Origin: Candidatus Bathyarchaeota archaeon
GTDB taxonomy: Archaea > Thermoproteota > Bathyarchaeia > Bathyarchaeales > Bathycorpusculaceae
Assembly (NCBI GenBank): GCA_026014685.1
Contig: JAOZHW010000008.1
Location: 124,001-188,000 of the forward strand
DNA: 64,000 nucleotides
Direction: 5' to 3'
Shown here: in pieces, positions 24,740 through 33,305 of the stretch
Numbering within the stretch: position 1 is the first letter of the stretch
How the letters are laid out: the number at the start of each line of letters is the position of its first letter
Translations under genes and position numbers: made by a program
Notes under the pieces: model-generated
Database searches by the model: none
Told to the model about the DNA's origin: nothing
What the model saw: only the letters and a program-made list of their open reading frames with translations

Positions 24740-25825
24740 GTGAAAAACATGTCAGAAGACACCGACAAACAACCTGAAGTTCAAGAAACTCAAGATAACA
24801 CCCAGGTGGAAGAAAAAAGTGAACAGATGCTACGGATGGAAGAGAACAAGAAAAAATACGAGTTCATAGAAGACCTCCCCGGAGTGGGCCCAGCAACAGC
24901 AAGCAAACTCCGTGAACTCGGCTACCACACCGTCGAATCCTTAGCTATGGCAACCAGCCGCGAACTTGAACCCGTCGGAGTCAGCGAGAAAAAAGCCTTC
25001 CAAATAATCGAAGCAGCCCGTTCATCCATCGGCATCGCGTTTATCCGCGCAGACGAATTGTACAAGATGCGCAAAAGTGTACTGCGCCTCACCTCAGGCA
25101 GTAAAGCCCTCGACAAAATTCTCGCCGGCGGCTTAGAAACTCAAACCATAACTGAATTCTACGGTGAATACGGCAGCGGTAAAAGCCAGATGTGTCATCA
25201 ACTATGCGTCAACGTCCAGCTTCCCCCTGAGCGGGGCGGATTAAATGGGGGTGTTCTCTACATTGACACTGAAAACACGTTTAGGCTGGAGCGCATCGTG
25301 CAGATGGCGAAGTTTTTAGGCTTAGACCCAGAACAGGCAGTTAAAAACATCATTTACGCTGAGGCGTACACAAGCGACCATCAAATGTTTCTGCTTGAAA
25401 ACGCTGACGAAATAATCAAAGCAAACAACATCAAACTAATCATAATCGACTCCTTAACCGCTCATTTCCGAAGCGAATACATCGGCAGAGAAATGCTGGC
25501 TTCCCGACAGCAAAAACTCAACAAACACATGCATAAACTCGTCTCCTTGGCCCGTGCATTCAACGCAGTTGCCGTTGTAACCAACCAGGTTATGGCTAAA
25601 CCAGATCAGTTCTTCGGCGACGCTATTCACCCCATCGGAGGAAACATAGTTGGCCACACAAGCCACACCCGCGTCTATCTGCGTCGTGCTTCGCATGGCC
25701 CAATACGCATCGCTAGATTGGTTTCTAGTCCGTATTTGCCTGAAGGTGAAGAAATCATCAAAGTAACTGAGAACGGCATTGAGGATGTCTCTGAAGAGGA
25801 GAAAGCCACAAAATCCCGACGTTAA
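24740..25825 (+). CDS. radA: DNA repair and recombination protein RadA
   Basis: RadA is the archaeal RecA/Rad51 recombinase that forms filaments on single-stranded DNA and catalyses strand exchange. Visible are an acidic N-terminal tail, a helix-hairpin-helix domain (EDLPGVGPATASKLRELGYHTVESLA), the polymerisation-linker region, Walker A GEYGSGKSQ (142-150), Walker B KLIIIDSLTAHFRSEY, and the L2 loop region NQVMAKPDQFFGD. The end is DVSEEEK. GTG 24740 and ATG 24749 are both possible starts. Its stop codon lies inside a terminator-like hairpin. Confidence 0.97.
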   Translation: MKNMSEDTDKQPEVQETQDNTQVEEKSEQMLRMEENKKKYEFIEDLPGVGPATASKLRELGYHTVESLAMATSRELEPVGVSEKKAFQIIEAARSSIGIAFIRADELYKMRKSVLRLTSGSKALDKILAGGLETQTITEFYGEYGSGKSQMCHQLCVNVQLPPERGGLNGGVLYIDTENTFRLERIVQMAKFLGLDPEQAVKNIIYAEAYTSDHQMFLLENADEIIKANNIKLIIIDSLTAHFRSEYIGREMLASRQQKLNKHMHKLVSLARAFNAVAVVTNQVMAKPDQFFGDAIHPIGGNIVGHTSHTRVYLRRASHGPIRIARLVSSPYLPEGEEIIKVTENGIEDVSEEEKATKSRR

Positions 25826-25841
25826 AAAACGTCGTTTTTTT
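25817..25841 (+). terminator. Hairpin and T-tract overlapping the radA stop codon
   Basis: CGACGTT (25817-25823) pairs perfectly with AACGTCG (25828-25834) across an AAAA loop and is followed by seven T residues. This looks like a bacterial intrinsic terminator. The TAA stop codon of radA occupies 25823-25825, so the last codons and stop form part of the stem. Confidence 0.7.
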
Positions 25842-25952
25842 AACCTGTATGGTAACTCAGCAGGGGCGGGAGGCGCCATCAGGTATTTATTTATCCTAAA
25901 CCGATATTGCCGTGTTTACCCCAAAGTGTGCCCCAGAGGATGAAAATTAACT

Positions 25953-26414
25953 ATGCCGATCGCACAAGCCTTAGTAACCCGCTATTTCCAGCTCCTAGTT
26001 GCCCGCCAATTCACAGAAGCTGAACGCGAGTTGGAGCGGGTTAAGCAGAAAATGCAGAAAACCGAGTGGAACAGAGGCTACTTCCGTGCACTCTACGGCA
26101 TGTACCTTACCCGGAAAAACGCATCTGACGACTACGCATTCTTCTCCAAACTGGATTTCAGTGACAAAGTAGCCCTCAACGATAACCGAAAAGAGTTCCT
26201 TGCCCACATGGGCAACGGTTTGCATGGAGACTTTGACCGCGGGTACTTTTCTGCGTGGGCGGATTGTATGCGTATCATTTCAAGGATGAACATTGCGCCG
26301 CCGCCATCTGAAAAAGCGGCAGAGGAAGAGAAAATTGAGACGTTGCGCACGGATAAAAGTCAAGCTACCATTGCTAATTTCTTAAAAGAAACTAAGAAGG
26401 AAGAAAAACAGTAG
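25953..26414 (+). CDS. Small helical protein with a C-terminal PIP-box-like motif
   Basis: A 153-residue, mostly helical protein of unrecognised family. The N-terminal part (VTRYFQLLVARQFTEAERELERVKQKM) looks like a TPR-type or coiled helical hairpin. The charged C-terminal tail contains QATIANFL at residues 137-144, which fits the PCNA-interacting peptide pattern Q-x-x-hydrophobic-x-x-F-[FL]. The gene follows radA in the same direction after 127 bp. A role in DNA repair or replication at the clamp is a testable inference. Confidence 0.75.
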   Translation: MPIAQALVTRYFQLLVARQFTEAERELERVKQKMQKTEWNRGYFRALYGMYLTRKNASDDYAFFSKLDFSDKVALNDNRKEFLAHMGNGLHGDFDRGYFSAWADCMRIISRMNIAPPPSEKAAEEEKIETLRTDKSQATIANFLKETKKEEKQ

Positions 26415-26426
26415 TAAACACTCTTT

Positions 26427-26735
26427 TTATGCTGCTGTGCTTGTGACTACTTGGATAACTGTGTAGAAGAGCACGAAGAACATTAGCCAGCTGAAGAAGT
26501 ACATGCCGATGCCTGTGCTGAGAATTTTGGATTGCTTCTCTATCTTGTTCTTGTAGACGGCTTTTAGGATGTAGTATGTGATGAAGTAGAAGAGCAACGC
26601 GACGGTGATGCTGTTGATTAGGGGGGTGTAGTCGATTGCGGCTCCGAACACATATTTGGCGATGACCGCTGTGATTGCGCCTGCAGTTATGCCTAATGCA
26701 ACTCTTAACCAGTAAAGCTGAACGATTGGAGTCAT
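26427..26735 (-). CDS. Small integral membrane protein, unknown function
   Basis: The 102-residue protein has three hydrophobic helices (about 8-32, 38-62 and 74-97) linked by a short basic segment (KAVYKNKIEKQSK). It is convergent with the PIP-box protein gene. No conserved functional motif is recognised. The length, ATG start and consistent helix pattern support it as a real gene. Confidence 0.7.
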   Translation of the reverse strand: MTPIVQLYWLRVALGITAGAITAVIAKYVFGAAIDYTPLINSITVALLFYFITYYILKAVYKNKIEKQSKILSTGIGMYFFSWLMFFVLFYTVIQVVTSTAA

Positions 26736-26855
26736 ACGTAAACCTGTTCCTTGGCTTGATATATTTGGTTCTTACTTAAAAAAGATGCCCAAGTATTAAT
26801 GGTTTCCATCGCTCGGCGCTGGCGTTAGCGGTTTTTTTGGGTTGTTTTTCTTTGG

Positions 26856-26874
26856 TAGTTGTTGCAGAAAACCC
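26856..26874 (-). repeat. 19-bp sequence shared with 62001-62019
   Basis: On the minus strand this reads GGGTTTTCTGCAACAACTA and is identical to the plus strand at 62001-62019. Here it lies just downstream of a minus-strand TATA-like GTATAAATG (26876-26884), i.e. between the TATA box and the expected transcription start. No gene is seen immediately downstream on that strand before 26735. Confidence 0.5.
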
Positions 26875-26897
26875 CCATTTATACAACAACCAGTAGA

Positions 26898-27086
26898 CTA
26901 CAAAAAAGGTTGCTTCAACGGTTCAGGATTGCCATTGAATTGAGGCCTGGTTGTGGCGACTTCCACAAGCACTTCATTTTCGCGAAGCTTGAGGCGGAGG
27001 CCAGCTGCGATTTTTTCTCTAGTCCGCTTATATAAATCTGCATACGTTTCCGTATCCGGACCTGCTGGAGTCACGCGACGTCTCAA
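26898..27086 (-). CDS. Micro-ORF of the dispersed repeat element, copy 2 (62 aa)
   Basis: TTG at 27086 corresponds in position to the GTG start in copy 1. The peptide starts LRRRVTPAGPDTETYA and continues with a basic, helical segment (DLYKRTREKIAAGLRLKLRENEVLVEV). An upstream ATG (27116) is also in frame, but it lies in the TATA box. Of the copies, this one has the longest and most protein-like frame. No family is recognised. It would be expressed from the TATA box of the repeat. Confidence 0.4.
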   Translation of the reverse strand: MRRRVTPAGPDTETYADLYKRTREKIAAGLRLKLRENEVLVEVATTRPQFNGNPEPLKQPFL

Positions 27087-27112
27087 AGCGGACCTCCCCT
27101 CCCTTATATAAA
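27039..27112 (-). repeat. Dispersed promoter-like element, copy 2
   Basis: This shares the TATA/polypurine core, the GAGACGTCGCGTGA block and the ATACG-N4-CGTAT stem with copies 1 and 3; the loop here is TTTC on the plus strand. A second TTTATATAAG occurs at 27027-27036 within the following micro-ORF. The region between 26736 and 27262 otherwise holds only this element, the shared 19-mer and the rqcH promoter. Confidence 0.8.
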
Positions 27113-27262
27113 GCACGACTTGGTTCCACTGCTAAAAACTTGTCGCCCATCGTAATAGTAAAACAAAAAACACCAACCCTGTCCATAACTCAACAAAAAA
27201 GAGCAAGCCTGTGCAAACGGTTATTTTATAGACAGCACAATATAGCCAAGACTGGTGGATGC

Positions 27263-29317
27263 ATGAAGAAAAAAGAGTTCTCAAGCTTCGACATAGCCGC
27301 CGCAATAAAAGAACTCCAAACCACGATACCCGATTCAAGAGTGAACAACATCTACCAGTTCGGCGAAAAAACCATCATATTCAAACTGCACAAAACCGAC
27401 CGACCCCCAATCCGCCTCGTAGTGGAAGCAGGCAGACGCCTCCACTCCACCAGCTACGCCGAGGAAAGCCCATCTGAACCCCCGCCATTTTGCATGATGC
27501 TCCGTAAGTACCTTCGAGACTCGTGGCTTCGCAGTATCGTGCAGTACGAGTTCGAAAGAATCGTCACCATAACCTTCGAAACCAAGACTGGGCTGCTCAA
27601 GTTTGTTGTGGAACTCTTCGGCGACGGCAACATCATACTAACCAACCCCCAAAACATCATCATCCAAGCCTTAGCCTTCAAAAAAATGCGTGACCGCGAC
27701 ATCGTCAGAGGCGTCGAGTTGATGTTTCCGCCCGCGTTGGGCAAGAACCCCTTTAAAGTTACCCAGCCTGAACTCGAAGATATACTCAAGGCAGGCGAGG
27801 GGGAAGTGGTGCGCACGTTGGCGCGGTCTTTGGGCATCGGCGGAGTATACGCTGAAGAGGCACTGCTTAGAGTGGGGATCGAGAAGAGTAAACCCTGCAA
27901 AGATCTATCTGCAGAGGAAACGTCCGCGATTTTTGGGGCGCTCCAAACCTTACTCACCCCAGTGCAAGAAGGCAAGTTTGAGCCCAGCATCATCCAAGAT
28001 GCAGAAGGCAGCTACCTCGATGTTGTGCCTTTAACTCTTAGACGCTATGAGGGCTACCCAACGCAAAAGTTCGAGTCCTTCAACGCTGCACTCGACGAGT
28101 TTTTCCTACGCGTAACTGCAGTTGAGAAAGCAGCGGGCAGTGTAGAGGTGGACAAATTAAAGCAGGAAGCGCAGCGACTCAAGCGCATCGTGGAGGAACA
28201 AGAGAAATCCATCGCTGAAGACGAAAAAAGAACCATACGAGACAAGCAAATCGGCGACACCATCTACGCACATTTCCAAGAATTGCAAACCTTCCAAGAG
28301 CAACTACTAAAAGCTAACCAGCAGGGATACGAATGGAAGGATATCATCGCGCAGGTTATGGTTGCTAAAAAAGCAGGCAAAGCTCCCATGAGCTACGTGG
28401 AGTCGTTTGACGGAAAAAACCTCGCCGTGAACTTGGGCATCGACGGCTACCACTTCAGCCTCAGTTTACGTATGTCACTTTTTGATATTGCCAACGAGTA
28501 CTACGAGCGCGGGAAACGGGCGAAAGAGAAAGCTCAAGGTGCCCAAACCGCACTCAATGAGACAAAGAAGAAACTCGCAGAAATAGAAGAAGAACTCAAG
28601 CGCGCCGAGGAGCTGAAAAGTCTCAAACCTGCCCAAATCGTAGAAGCCCTAGCCAAACGCAAAGAGGAAATGGCTAACAAGCAGTGGTTTGAAAAATTCC
28701 GCCACTTCACCACATCCGACGGTTTCTTGGTAGTTGCGGGTAAGGACACGGTGAGCAACGAGGTCCTCATCAAAAAGTACACTAAAGAAGAGGATGTGGT
28801 CTTTCACGCTGAAATCACGGGTTCACCCTTCGTAGTTATAAAAACCGAAGGCAAACAGGTCAGCGAATCCGCGCTCAAAGAGGCGGCGGAGGCGGCGGCA
28901 TCCTATTCCCGAGCGTGGCGCGAGAACGCAGGCACAGCAGACGTTTACTGGGTTAAAGTTGACCAACTCAGCAAGAGCGGCCCAAGCGGCGAATCCATCC
29001 CTCATGGAGCTTTTTTTGTGGTTGGCAAACGCAATTGGTACAAGAATACGCCGCTTCGGGTGGCCGTGGGCGTTGTGCTTGGTGAAGAGGTCTCCTTCGT
29101 CGGTGGCCCCGTCGACTCAGTGAAAGCTAAAACTAAAAGTTATGTTGTTATCCAACCCGGAGACTATCAGGGCAAAGAGTTACTGCAGATGATTATGCGT
29201 ACGTTGACTTCGAAGCTTTCAAAAGAGCAACGGGAAAAAGCAGGCAAAACTAGCATCGAGCAAGTGCGGGAGTTTGTGCCCTACACTAAAGGCGCCATTA
29301 ACCTCAAAGCGACATAG
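27263..29317 (+). CDS. rqcH: NEMF/RqcH-family ribosome quality-control protein
   Basis: The family binds 60S/50S subunits that carry stalled peptidyl-tRNA and, in many organisms, recruits Ala-tRNA to add C-terminal tails. The 684-residue protein begins MKKKEFSSFDIAAAIKEL. It has the NFACT-N domain with FVVELFGDGNIILTN and KKMRDRDIVRG, a helix-hairpin-helix segment, long coiled coils (about residues 285-350 and 420-470), and the NFACT-R domain with VVAGKDTVSNEVLIKKYTKEEDVVFHAEI. The ATG at 27263 was chosen because upstream residues do not resemble the family. Bacterial homologues are often mislabelled fibronectin-binding proteins. Confidence 0.95.
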   Translation: MKKKEFSSFDIAAAIKELQTTIPDSRVNNIYQFGEKTIIFKLHKTDRPPIRLVVEAGRRLHSTSYAEESPSEPPPFCMMLRKYLRDSWLRSIVQYEFERIVTITFETKTGLLKFVVELFGDGNIILTNPQNIIIQALAFKKMRDRDIVRGVELMFPPALGKNPFKVTQPELEDILKAGEGEVVRTLARSLGIGGVYAEEALLRVGIEKSKPCKDLSAEETSAIFGALQTLLTPVQEGKFEPSIIQDAEGSYLDVVPLTLRRYEGYPTQKFESFNAALDEFFLRVTAVEKAAGSVEVDKLKQEAQRLKRIVEEQEKSIAEDEKRTIRDKQIGDTIYAHFQELQTFQEQLLKANQQGYEWKDIIAQVMVAKKAGKAPMSYVESFDGKNLAVNLGIDGYHFSLSLRMSLFDIANEYYERGKRAKEKAQGAQTALNETKKKLAEIEEELKRAEELKSLKPAQIVEALAKRKEEMANKQWFEKFRHFTTSDGFLVVAGKDTVSNEVLIKKYTKEEDVVFHAEITGSPFVVIKTEGKQVSESALKEAAEAAASYSRAWRENAGTADVYWVKVDQLSKSGPSGESIPHGAFFVVGKRNWYKNTPLRVAVGVVLGEEVSFVGGPVDSVKAKTKSYVVIQPGDYQGKELLQMIMRTLTSKLSKEQREKAGKTSIEQVREFVPYTKGAINLKAT

Positions 29318-29352
29318 AAAAAGTTAAACCACAAAAGAGGTAACGTTTGTTA

Positions 29353-29541
29353 ATGAAGAGAAATCGAAAGCTCGGTTTGGTTTTCTTGGCGCTCAGTCTT
29401 GTTCCGTTAGGGTTCCTTACTTACACTCTTCTCAACATAGAGGCACTAAACATCCCGATAACACATCCCAGAGTGATCATTGAAGGCTCATCGTTTGTTG
29501 CACTTTTGGTTGTTAGTTTCTGGCTAAGCAAAAAGAAGTAA
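29353..29541 (+). CDS. Two-helix membrane peptide, unknown function
   Basis: The ATG at 29353 follows GAGGT by 12 bp. The 62-residue product has two hydrophobic helices (GLVFLALSLVPLGFLTYTLL and GSSFVALLVVSFWL), with basic residues at both ends, suggesting both termini face the cytoplasm. It starts 36 bp after rqcH and may be cotranscribed with it. Function unknown. Confidence 0.6.
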   Translation: MKRNRKLGLVFLALSLVPLGFLTYTLLNIEALNIPITHPRVIIEGSSFVALLVVSFWLSKKK

Positions 29542-29561
29542 ACGTAAAAAATCCAGAGACG

Positions 29562-30983
29562 CTATCCAACTGAGATATACAGTAAATCAGCGTTGTTGGA
29601 GTCATGGTAACCTATGTGTGGGTTGCCGTTGGAATCCAAGGCAAGCGAGGAATAGCTGCCTACCGCTGGCGATGAATCGATTGTGGCTATTGTCCATTCT
29701 GAGCCTGTCCAGTATGCGTATTTTAAGTGGGCACCAGTTGTTTCATAGTAACTTATGCAGGGGTTACCGTTAGCATCCAATGCCATCGAAGAATACCAAC
29801 CGACAAAGTTTTCTGAATCAACCGTTTGCGTGCTCCATGTTGAACCAGAGAGTTTGGCGAGTTTTAGGTCGCCATTTGTGTTATCCAGATAGCTTATGTA
29901 GGGATTTCCAGAGTGGTCAAGCGCCAAAGAGGAAGAGATACCGACGTCGCCTGCTGTGTCAACTGTTTGTATGTTCCAGTTTGTTCCAGTCCATTTGGCA
30001 TATTTGAGGTCGGCGTTTGTCTTGTCGTAGTAACTTATGTGGGGGTTATTGTCTGCGTCTATGGCAAGAGAGGAGTAGACACCTACATCAAAGGCTGAAT
30101 CCACTGTTTCGATGCTCCAAGATGAACCCGTCCACTTTGCAAGTTTGAGGTGCCCATTAGTTTCGTCATAGTAGCTTATGTAGGGGTTATCGTTGGAGTC
30201 TAAAGCCAGCGAGGAGTAGCTTCCAACATCACCATCGGAATCGACAACAGTAATTTCCCACTCTGTTCCTGTCCAGTTAGCGAACTTCAAGTAATGATTT
30301 GTTGAATCATAGTAACTTATGCAGGGATTACCGTTGGAAGCTATTGCTAAAGATGAGAAGCAACCAACGTTGCCATCGGAATCCACGGTCTCTAGATGCC
30401 ATTCACTGCCCGTCCATTTGGCAAATTTTAGGTCCATGTTGGTTGAGTCGTAATAACTTATGCAGGGAGTGTCGTTTGGATATATGGCTAGTGATAGGTA
30501 GATTCCGACTTCTCCTGATTCATCAACTATTTGGCTAGTCCAAGTTAATGGGGTGGGTGTCGGTGATGGCGTTGGGGAGGGTGTCTCCGTTGGAGATGGA
30601 GAGGGGGTTGGGGTGGCCGTTGGAGTTGGGGTTGGGGAGGGTGTCACTGTTGGTTCAGGTGTTGGTGTTGGCGTCGAGGTTGGAGTGGGTGTCGCGTCTT
30701 GTGTTGTGTCGGAAGAGGATTCATTTGTGTTGTCGGTTTGTGTTGGGTTTGCTGTTGGGGTTGGGGTGGGTTCTGTTGGGTTTATGTTTGAGGTGGGACC
30801 AGGCGTGGGTGTGGGTGTTGTTGTTTGGGTGTTTGGGTTCATTAGCAAGCCTGCTACGGAGATGGTTGCCACTGTAATGACTATGAGCATAATGGAGACT
30901 ATGATAATGCGGGTTTTTGAGGAAGAGGGGCGGGGTGTGGGCTCTTTGGGTTCTTCCTTTTGGGCGTTTTCGGGGTTTATCAT
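29562..30983 (-). CDS. Membrane-anchored surface protein with seven propeller-like repeats
   Basis: The 473-residue protein has a cytoplasmic tail, one transmembrane helix (about 25-46) and a Thr/Pro-rich spacer (53-147). Seven tandem repeats of about 45 residues follow. Each repeat carries variants of [30 protein letters not shown], a pattern that suggests a seven-bladed beta-propeller exposed outside the cell. The repeats are also visible at DNA level (29562-30540, period about 132 bp). A minus-strand TATA box about 25 bp upstream points to a leaderless mRNA. Its binding partner or substrate is unknown. Confidence 0.85.
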   Translation of the reverse strand: MINPENAQKEEPKEPTPRPSSSKTRIIIVSIMLIVITVATISVAGLLMNPNTQTTTPTPTPGPTSNINPTEPTPTPTANPTQTDNTNESSSDTTQDATPTPTSTPTPTPEPTVTPSPTPTPTATPTPSPSPTETPSPTPSPTPTPLTWTSQIVDESGEVGIYLSLAIYPNDTPCISYYDSTNMDLKFAKWTGSEWHLETVDSDGNVGCFSSLAIASNGNPCISYYDSTNHYLKFANWTGTEWEITVVDSDGDVGSYSSLALDSNDNPYISYYDETNGHLKLAKWTGSSWSIETVDSAFDVGVYSSLAIDADNNPHISYYDKTNADLKYAKWTGTNWNIQTVDTAGDVGISSSLALDHSGNPYISYLDNTNGDLKLAKLSGSTWSTQTVDSENFVGWYSSMALDANGNPCISYYETTGAHLKYAYWTGSEWTIATIDSSPAVGSYSSLALDSNGNPHIGYHDSNNADLLYISVG

Positions 30984-31199
30984 GTTGACTACTTGAACCA
31001 GCCAAAACTAATATAATAAGTCTTACTACATAATGCATCGTTTAGTATAAGTGTACAACACAAAAACAGCTACACAAAATGAAACTCACGTCGCACCCCA
31101 ACCCAAATAAGGGAAAAAGCAGACAGCCATCAGCCTGAACCTGCAAAAGCAAAATTTTTTATCTCCAAAAAACAAGAAACCAATGGAGCCACAACAGTT

Positions 31200-31802
31200 T
31201 TGGACAAAATTGACCTGAAGAAAGAATTCAAACAACTCTACAACCCCTCAGCCAAAGAGGTCTCATTTATAGAAGTTCCCGACATGAATTTCATTTTGAT
31301 AGACGGTCAAGGCGCGCCATCTTCAAAGGAGTATATTGATGCAGTGCAAACCCTCTACCCCCTCGCGTACGCCCTGAAGTTTATTGTTAAAAAAGCCAAA
31401 GGCGTCGATTACGGCGTGATGCCCCTTGAAGGCTTATGGTGGATGGATGACATGACCCAGTTCAGTGTGGAGCGTAAAGATGAGTGGAAATGGACGGCTA
31501 TGATTATGCAACCCAAATACGTCACCCAAGACGACTTCAAGCTGGCGCTGGAGCAGGTGAAAAAGAAGAATCTGCCCGCGATTGGCAAGGTGCGGTTTGA
31601 ACTGTTCCATGAGGGCAAGGCGGCGCAGATAATGCACATCGGACCCTACTCAGCCGAAGCGGCAAACATCCAGAAAATCCACGCAGCCATCAAGGCATCA
31701 GGGCACCAGCTAAGCGGCAAACACCACGAAATCTACCTCGGCGACCCCAGAAAAACAGCGCCAGAAAAACTCAAAACCGTACTTCGACAACCAATGAAGT
31801 AG
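31200..31802 (+). CDS. GyrI-like small-molecule-binding domain protein
   Basis: A stand-alone 200-residue GyrI-like (SOUL/BRE-C-type) domain. It starts MDKIDLKKEFKQLYNPSAKEVSFIEVPDMNFILIDGQGAP, and includes TLYPLAYALKFIVKK, YGVMPLEGLWW and HEGKAAQIMHIGPYSAEAANIQKIHAAI, all standard for the family. The domain binds hydrophobic ligands or acts as a hydrolase or sensor. No DNA-binding domain is attached. The start is TTG, with GGAG about 12 bp upstream. Confidence 0.88.
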   Translation: MDKIDLKKEFKQLYNPSAKEVSFIEVPDMNFILIDGQGAPSSKEYIDAVQTLYPLAYALKFIVKKAKGVDYGVMPLEGLWWMDDMTQFSVERKDEWKWTAMIMQPKYVTQDDFKLALEQVKKKNLPAIGKVRFELFHEGKAAQIMHIGPYSAEAANIQKIHAAIKASGHQLSGKHHEIYLGDPRKTAPEKLKTVLRQPMK

Positions 31803-31803
31803 G

Positions 31804-32373
31804 TTATATGAAAGTTTTGCTCCAGCGGGTGCTTCCATCTTTGAAAGCTGCATAAGCAGTTTCGAGTTCATAGAGGCATCCGTTAAAGTATGTGTAGGTT
31901 GCCTTTGTGTAGCCTGTTTGCTCATTGAAATCAACGCTTACAAAAGCCTCAACCCGAAAGTAATAGGACGCCAGCGAACCCTGAGTGTTTTCTGGATATG
32001 CCCCGCATCTTGAAATTCTCTCAATGTAGTTTTCACGCCATGATAAGCTACTATTGTAGATGCCGTAATTTTTCAGCCAATCTTTATTGTTGATGTTTTC
32101 TGGTTTTAGAGTCCATTCGTATACTACGTACTTGTAGGGGCTTTCGGTTGCCGCTGGAGAAGCTGCAGGTGTAGTGGCTGCTTTTGGTGTAGGCGTGGGG
32201 TAGGCTTCGGTTGCTGGTTGTGTGGGGTTAGTTTTGGGTGGATTGATTAAATCGATTTCACTCTGCAAGTAAGCAAATCCAGCAAGAACCACGACTACGT
32301 TGATTAGCAACAAAGCAAGTATGGCGTAACCGACTTTGTTATCCAAACTATTCGCCTTGTTAAAATTAACCAA
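31804..32373 (-). CDS. Membrane-anchored extracytoplasmic protein, unknown function
   Basis: The 189-residue protein has an N-terminal anchor (VGYAILALLLINVVVVLAGFAYL), a Thr/Pro/Ala linker and an exported domain of about 110 residues with two cysteines that could form a disulfide. It resembles 24021-24548 in layout but not obviously in sequence. TTG is the predicted start. It ends immediately beside the convergent GyrI-like gene. Confidence 0.7.
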   Translation of the reverse strand: MVNFNKANSLDNKVGYAILALLLINVVVVLAGFAYLQSEIDLINPPKTNPTQPATEAYPTPTPKAATTPAASPAATESPYKYVVYEWTLKPENINNKDWLKNYGIYNSSLSWRENYIERISRCGAYPENTQGSLASYYFRVEAFVSVDFNEQTGYTKATYTYFNGCLYELETAYAAFKDGSTRWSKTFI

Positions 32374-32391
32374 TTTTAGGCGATATTAAAT

Positions 32392-32883
32392 TTACGAGAT
32401 TTTCCTAGATAACTCGGCAATTTGATCTCTAAACCTCTGGCGCATCTTGGTGAAGCGCATGGCAGCGGAGGGATGAATAATCTCTACATACTCTATTCCT
32501 TCGAGGCGGGGGGTTTCCTTGGCAGATGCGCCCAGCAGCACGATTATTTTTGGTTTAATGATGCCGATCTGCTCAACTAGGTAGGGCAGGCACGCTTCGA
32601 CTTCGTCGGGGTAGGGTTTGCGGTTCTGCGGCGACGTATGCTTAACGATGTTGGTTATGTAGACTTCTTCGCGTTTTATGCCGAATTCCGCGAGGGTTTT
32701 AGTTAGGTATTTGCCAGCTCTGCCTACGAAGGGTCTGCCCTGTTCGTCTTCCTCTGCGCCGGGGTTCTGCCCCACAAACATCACCCTCGCATCTAGCGGC
32801 CCCTCGCCTGTGACGCCGTGTTTTGCGGCTTGCCAGAGGCGGCATTTTCTGCAACTTTGGACTTGGCGGTTTATTTCTTCCAT
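32392..32883 (-). CDS. Family-4-type uracil-DNA glycosylase with one altered cluster ligand
   Basis: The enzyme removes uracil from deaminated DNA. The 163-residue protein shows the cluster cysteines CRKC at the N-terminus, the catalytic-loop motif FVGQNPGAEEDEQGRPFVGRAGKYL, and EIIHPSAAMR near the C-terminus. In typical family-4 enzymes the third cluster cysteine lies in VVKCRPPGNR; here the segment reads IVKHTSPQNR, so histidine replaces it, while the fourth cysteine (EACLPYL) is kept. The ATG at 32883 was chosen because it begins just before the first cysteine pair. UdgX-type activity is an alternative. Confidence 0.88.
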   Translation of the reverse strand: MEEINRQVQSCRKCRLWQAAKHGVTGEGPLDARVMFVGQNPGAEEDEQGRPFVGRAGKYLTKTLAEFGIKREEVYITNIVKHTSPQNRKPYPDEVEACLPYLVEQIGIIKPKIIVLLGASAKETPRLEGIEYVEIIHPSAAMRFTKMRQRFRDQIAELSRKIS

Positions 32884-33005
32884 GCTCAAAGGTTTCGCCT
32901 TTGCTGTTGGAATGTTACAGCAACACAACCTTAAAAAATTCCCTCCCTCTTCTAGTCTCAAGCCTCTGCCGCAAAGATAGCAGGCAAGGGCGCTGGCGTG
33001 GTTTT

Positions 33006-33305
33006 ATGGTTACTGAATCGGTTTCGCAATCGCTCATCTCGAGTACTGTTCGGGTTCTACTCAAGGTAGCGTTTGCTTTTGAACCCCTCGCGCCCACAGC
33101 CATAACTGTGCTTATGAATCAGCAGTTGCGCCGCTACAAAGAAGCAGGCATAGTCTGCAACTACAAAACCCGAACCAAACGCCTCGGCAGGTACCATTAC
33201 CGCGTCGTGATGGATTTGGATTTAACGGGTAAGCAGGCAGTTCACTTGATAGGCAACATTTTTCCCAAACAGTTAAGCCGTTATGGGAGGTGGTTCCATG
33301 ACTGA
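33006..33305 (+). CDS. Unknown 99-residue protein paired with 33298-33447
   Basis: The ATG at 33006 gives a compact protein with a mixed helical N-terminus and a basic central part (MNQQLRRYKEAGIVCNYKTRTKRLGRYHYRVVMDLDL). It is divergent from the uracil-DNA glycosylase gene. Its stop overlaps the next start by 8 bp, within an arrangement that places GGGAGGT before the downstream ATG. That coupling supports translation of both. I do not recognise the family. Confidence 0.55.
   Translation: MVTESVSQSLISSTVRVLLKVAFAFEPLAPTAITVLMNQQLRRYKEAGIVCNYKTRTKRLGRYHYRVVMDLDLTGKQAVHLIGNIFPKQLSRYGRWFHD

Noticed and set aside
29562-30540. CRISPR-like tandem repeats
   Set aside because: The period of about 132 bp is a multiple of three and encodes protein repeats in frame; there are no short repeats with unique spacers.
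30548-30996. Gly/Val-rich open frames on the plus strand
   Set aside because: They are the antisense of the Thr/Pro-rich linker codons of the repeat surface protein.
32823-33005. Longer start for the 99-residue gene
   Set aside because: The upstream portion overlaps the uracil-DNA glycosylase coding strand and its promoter.
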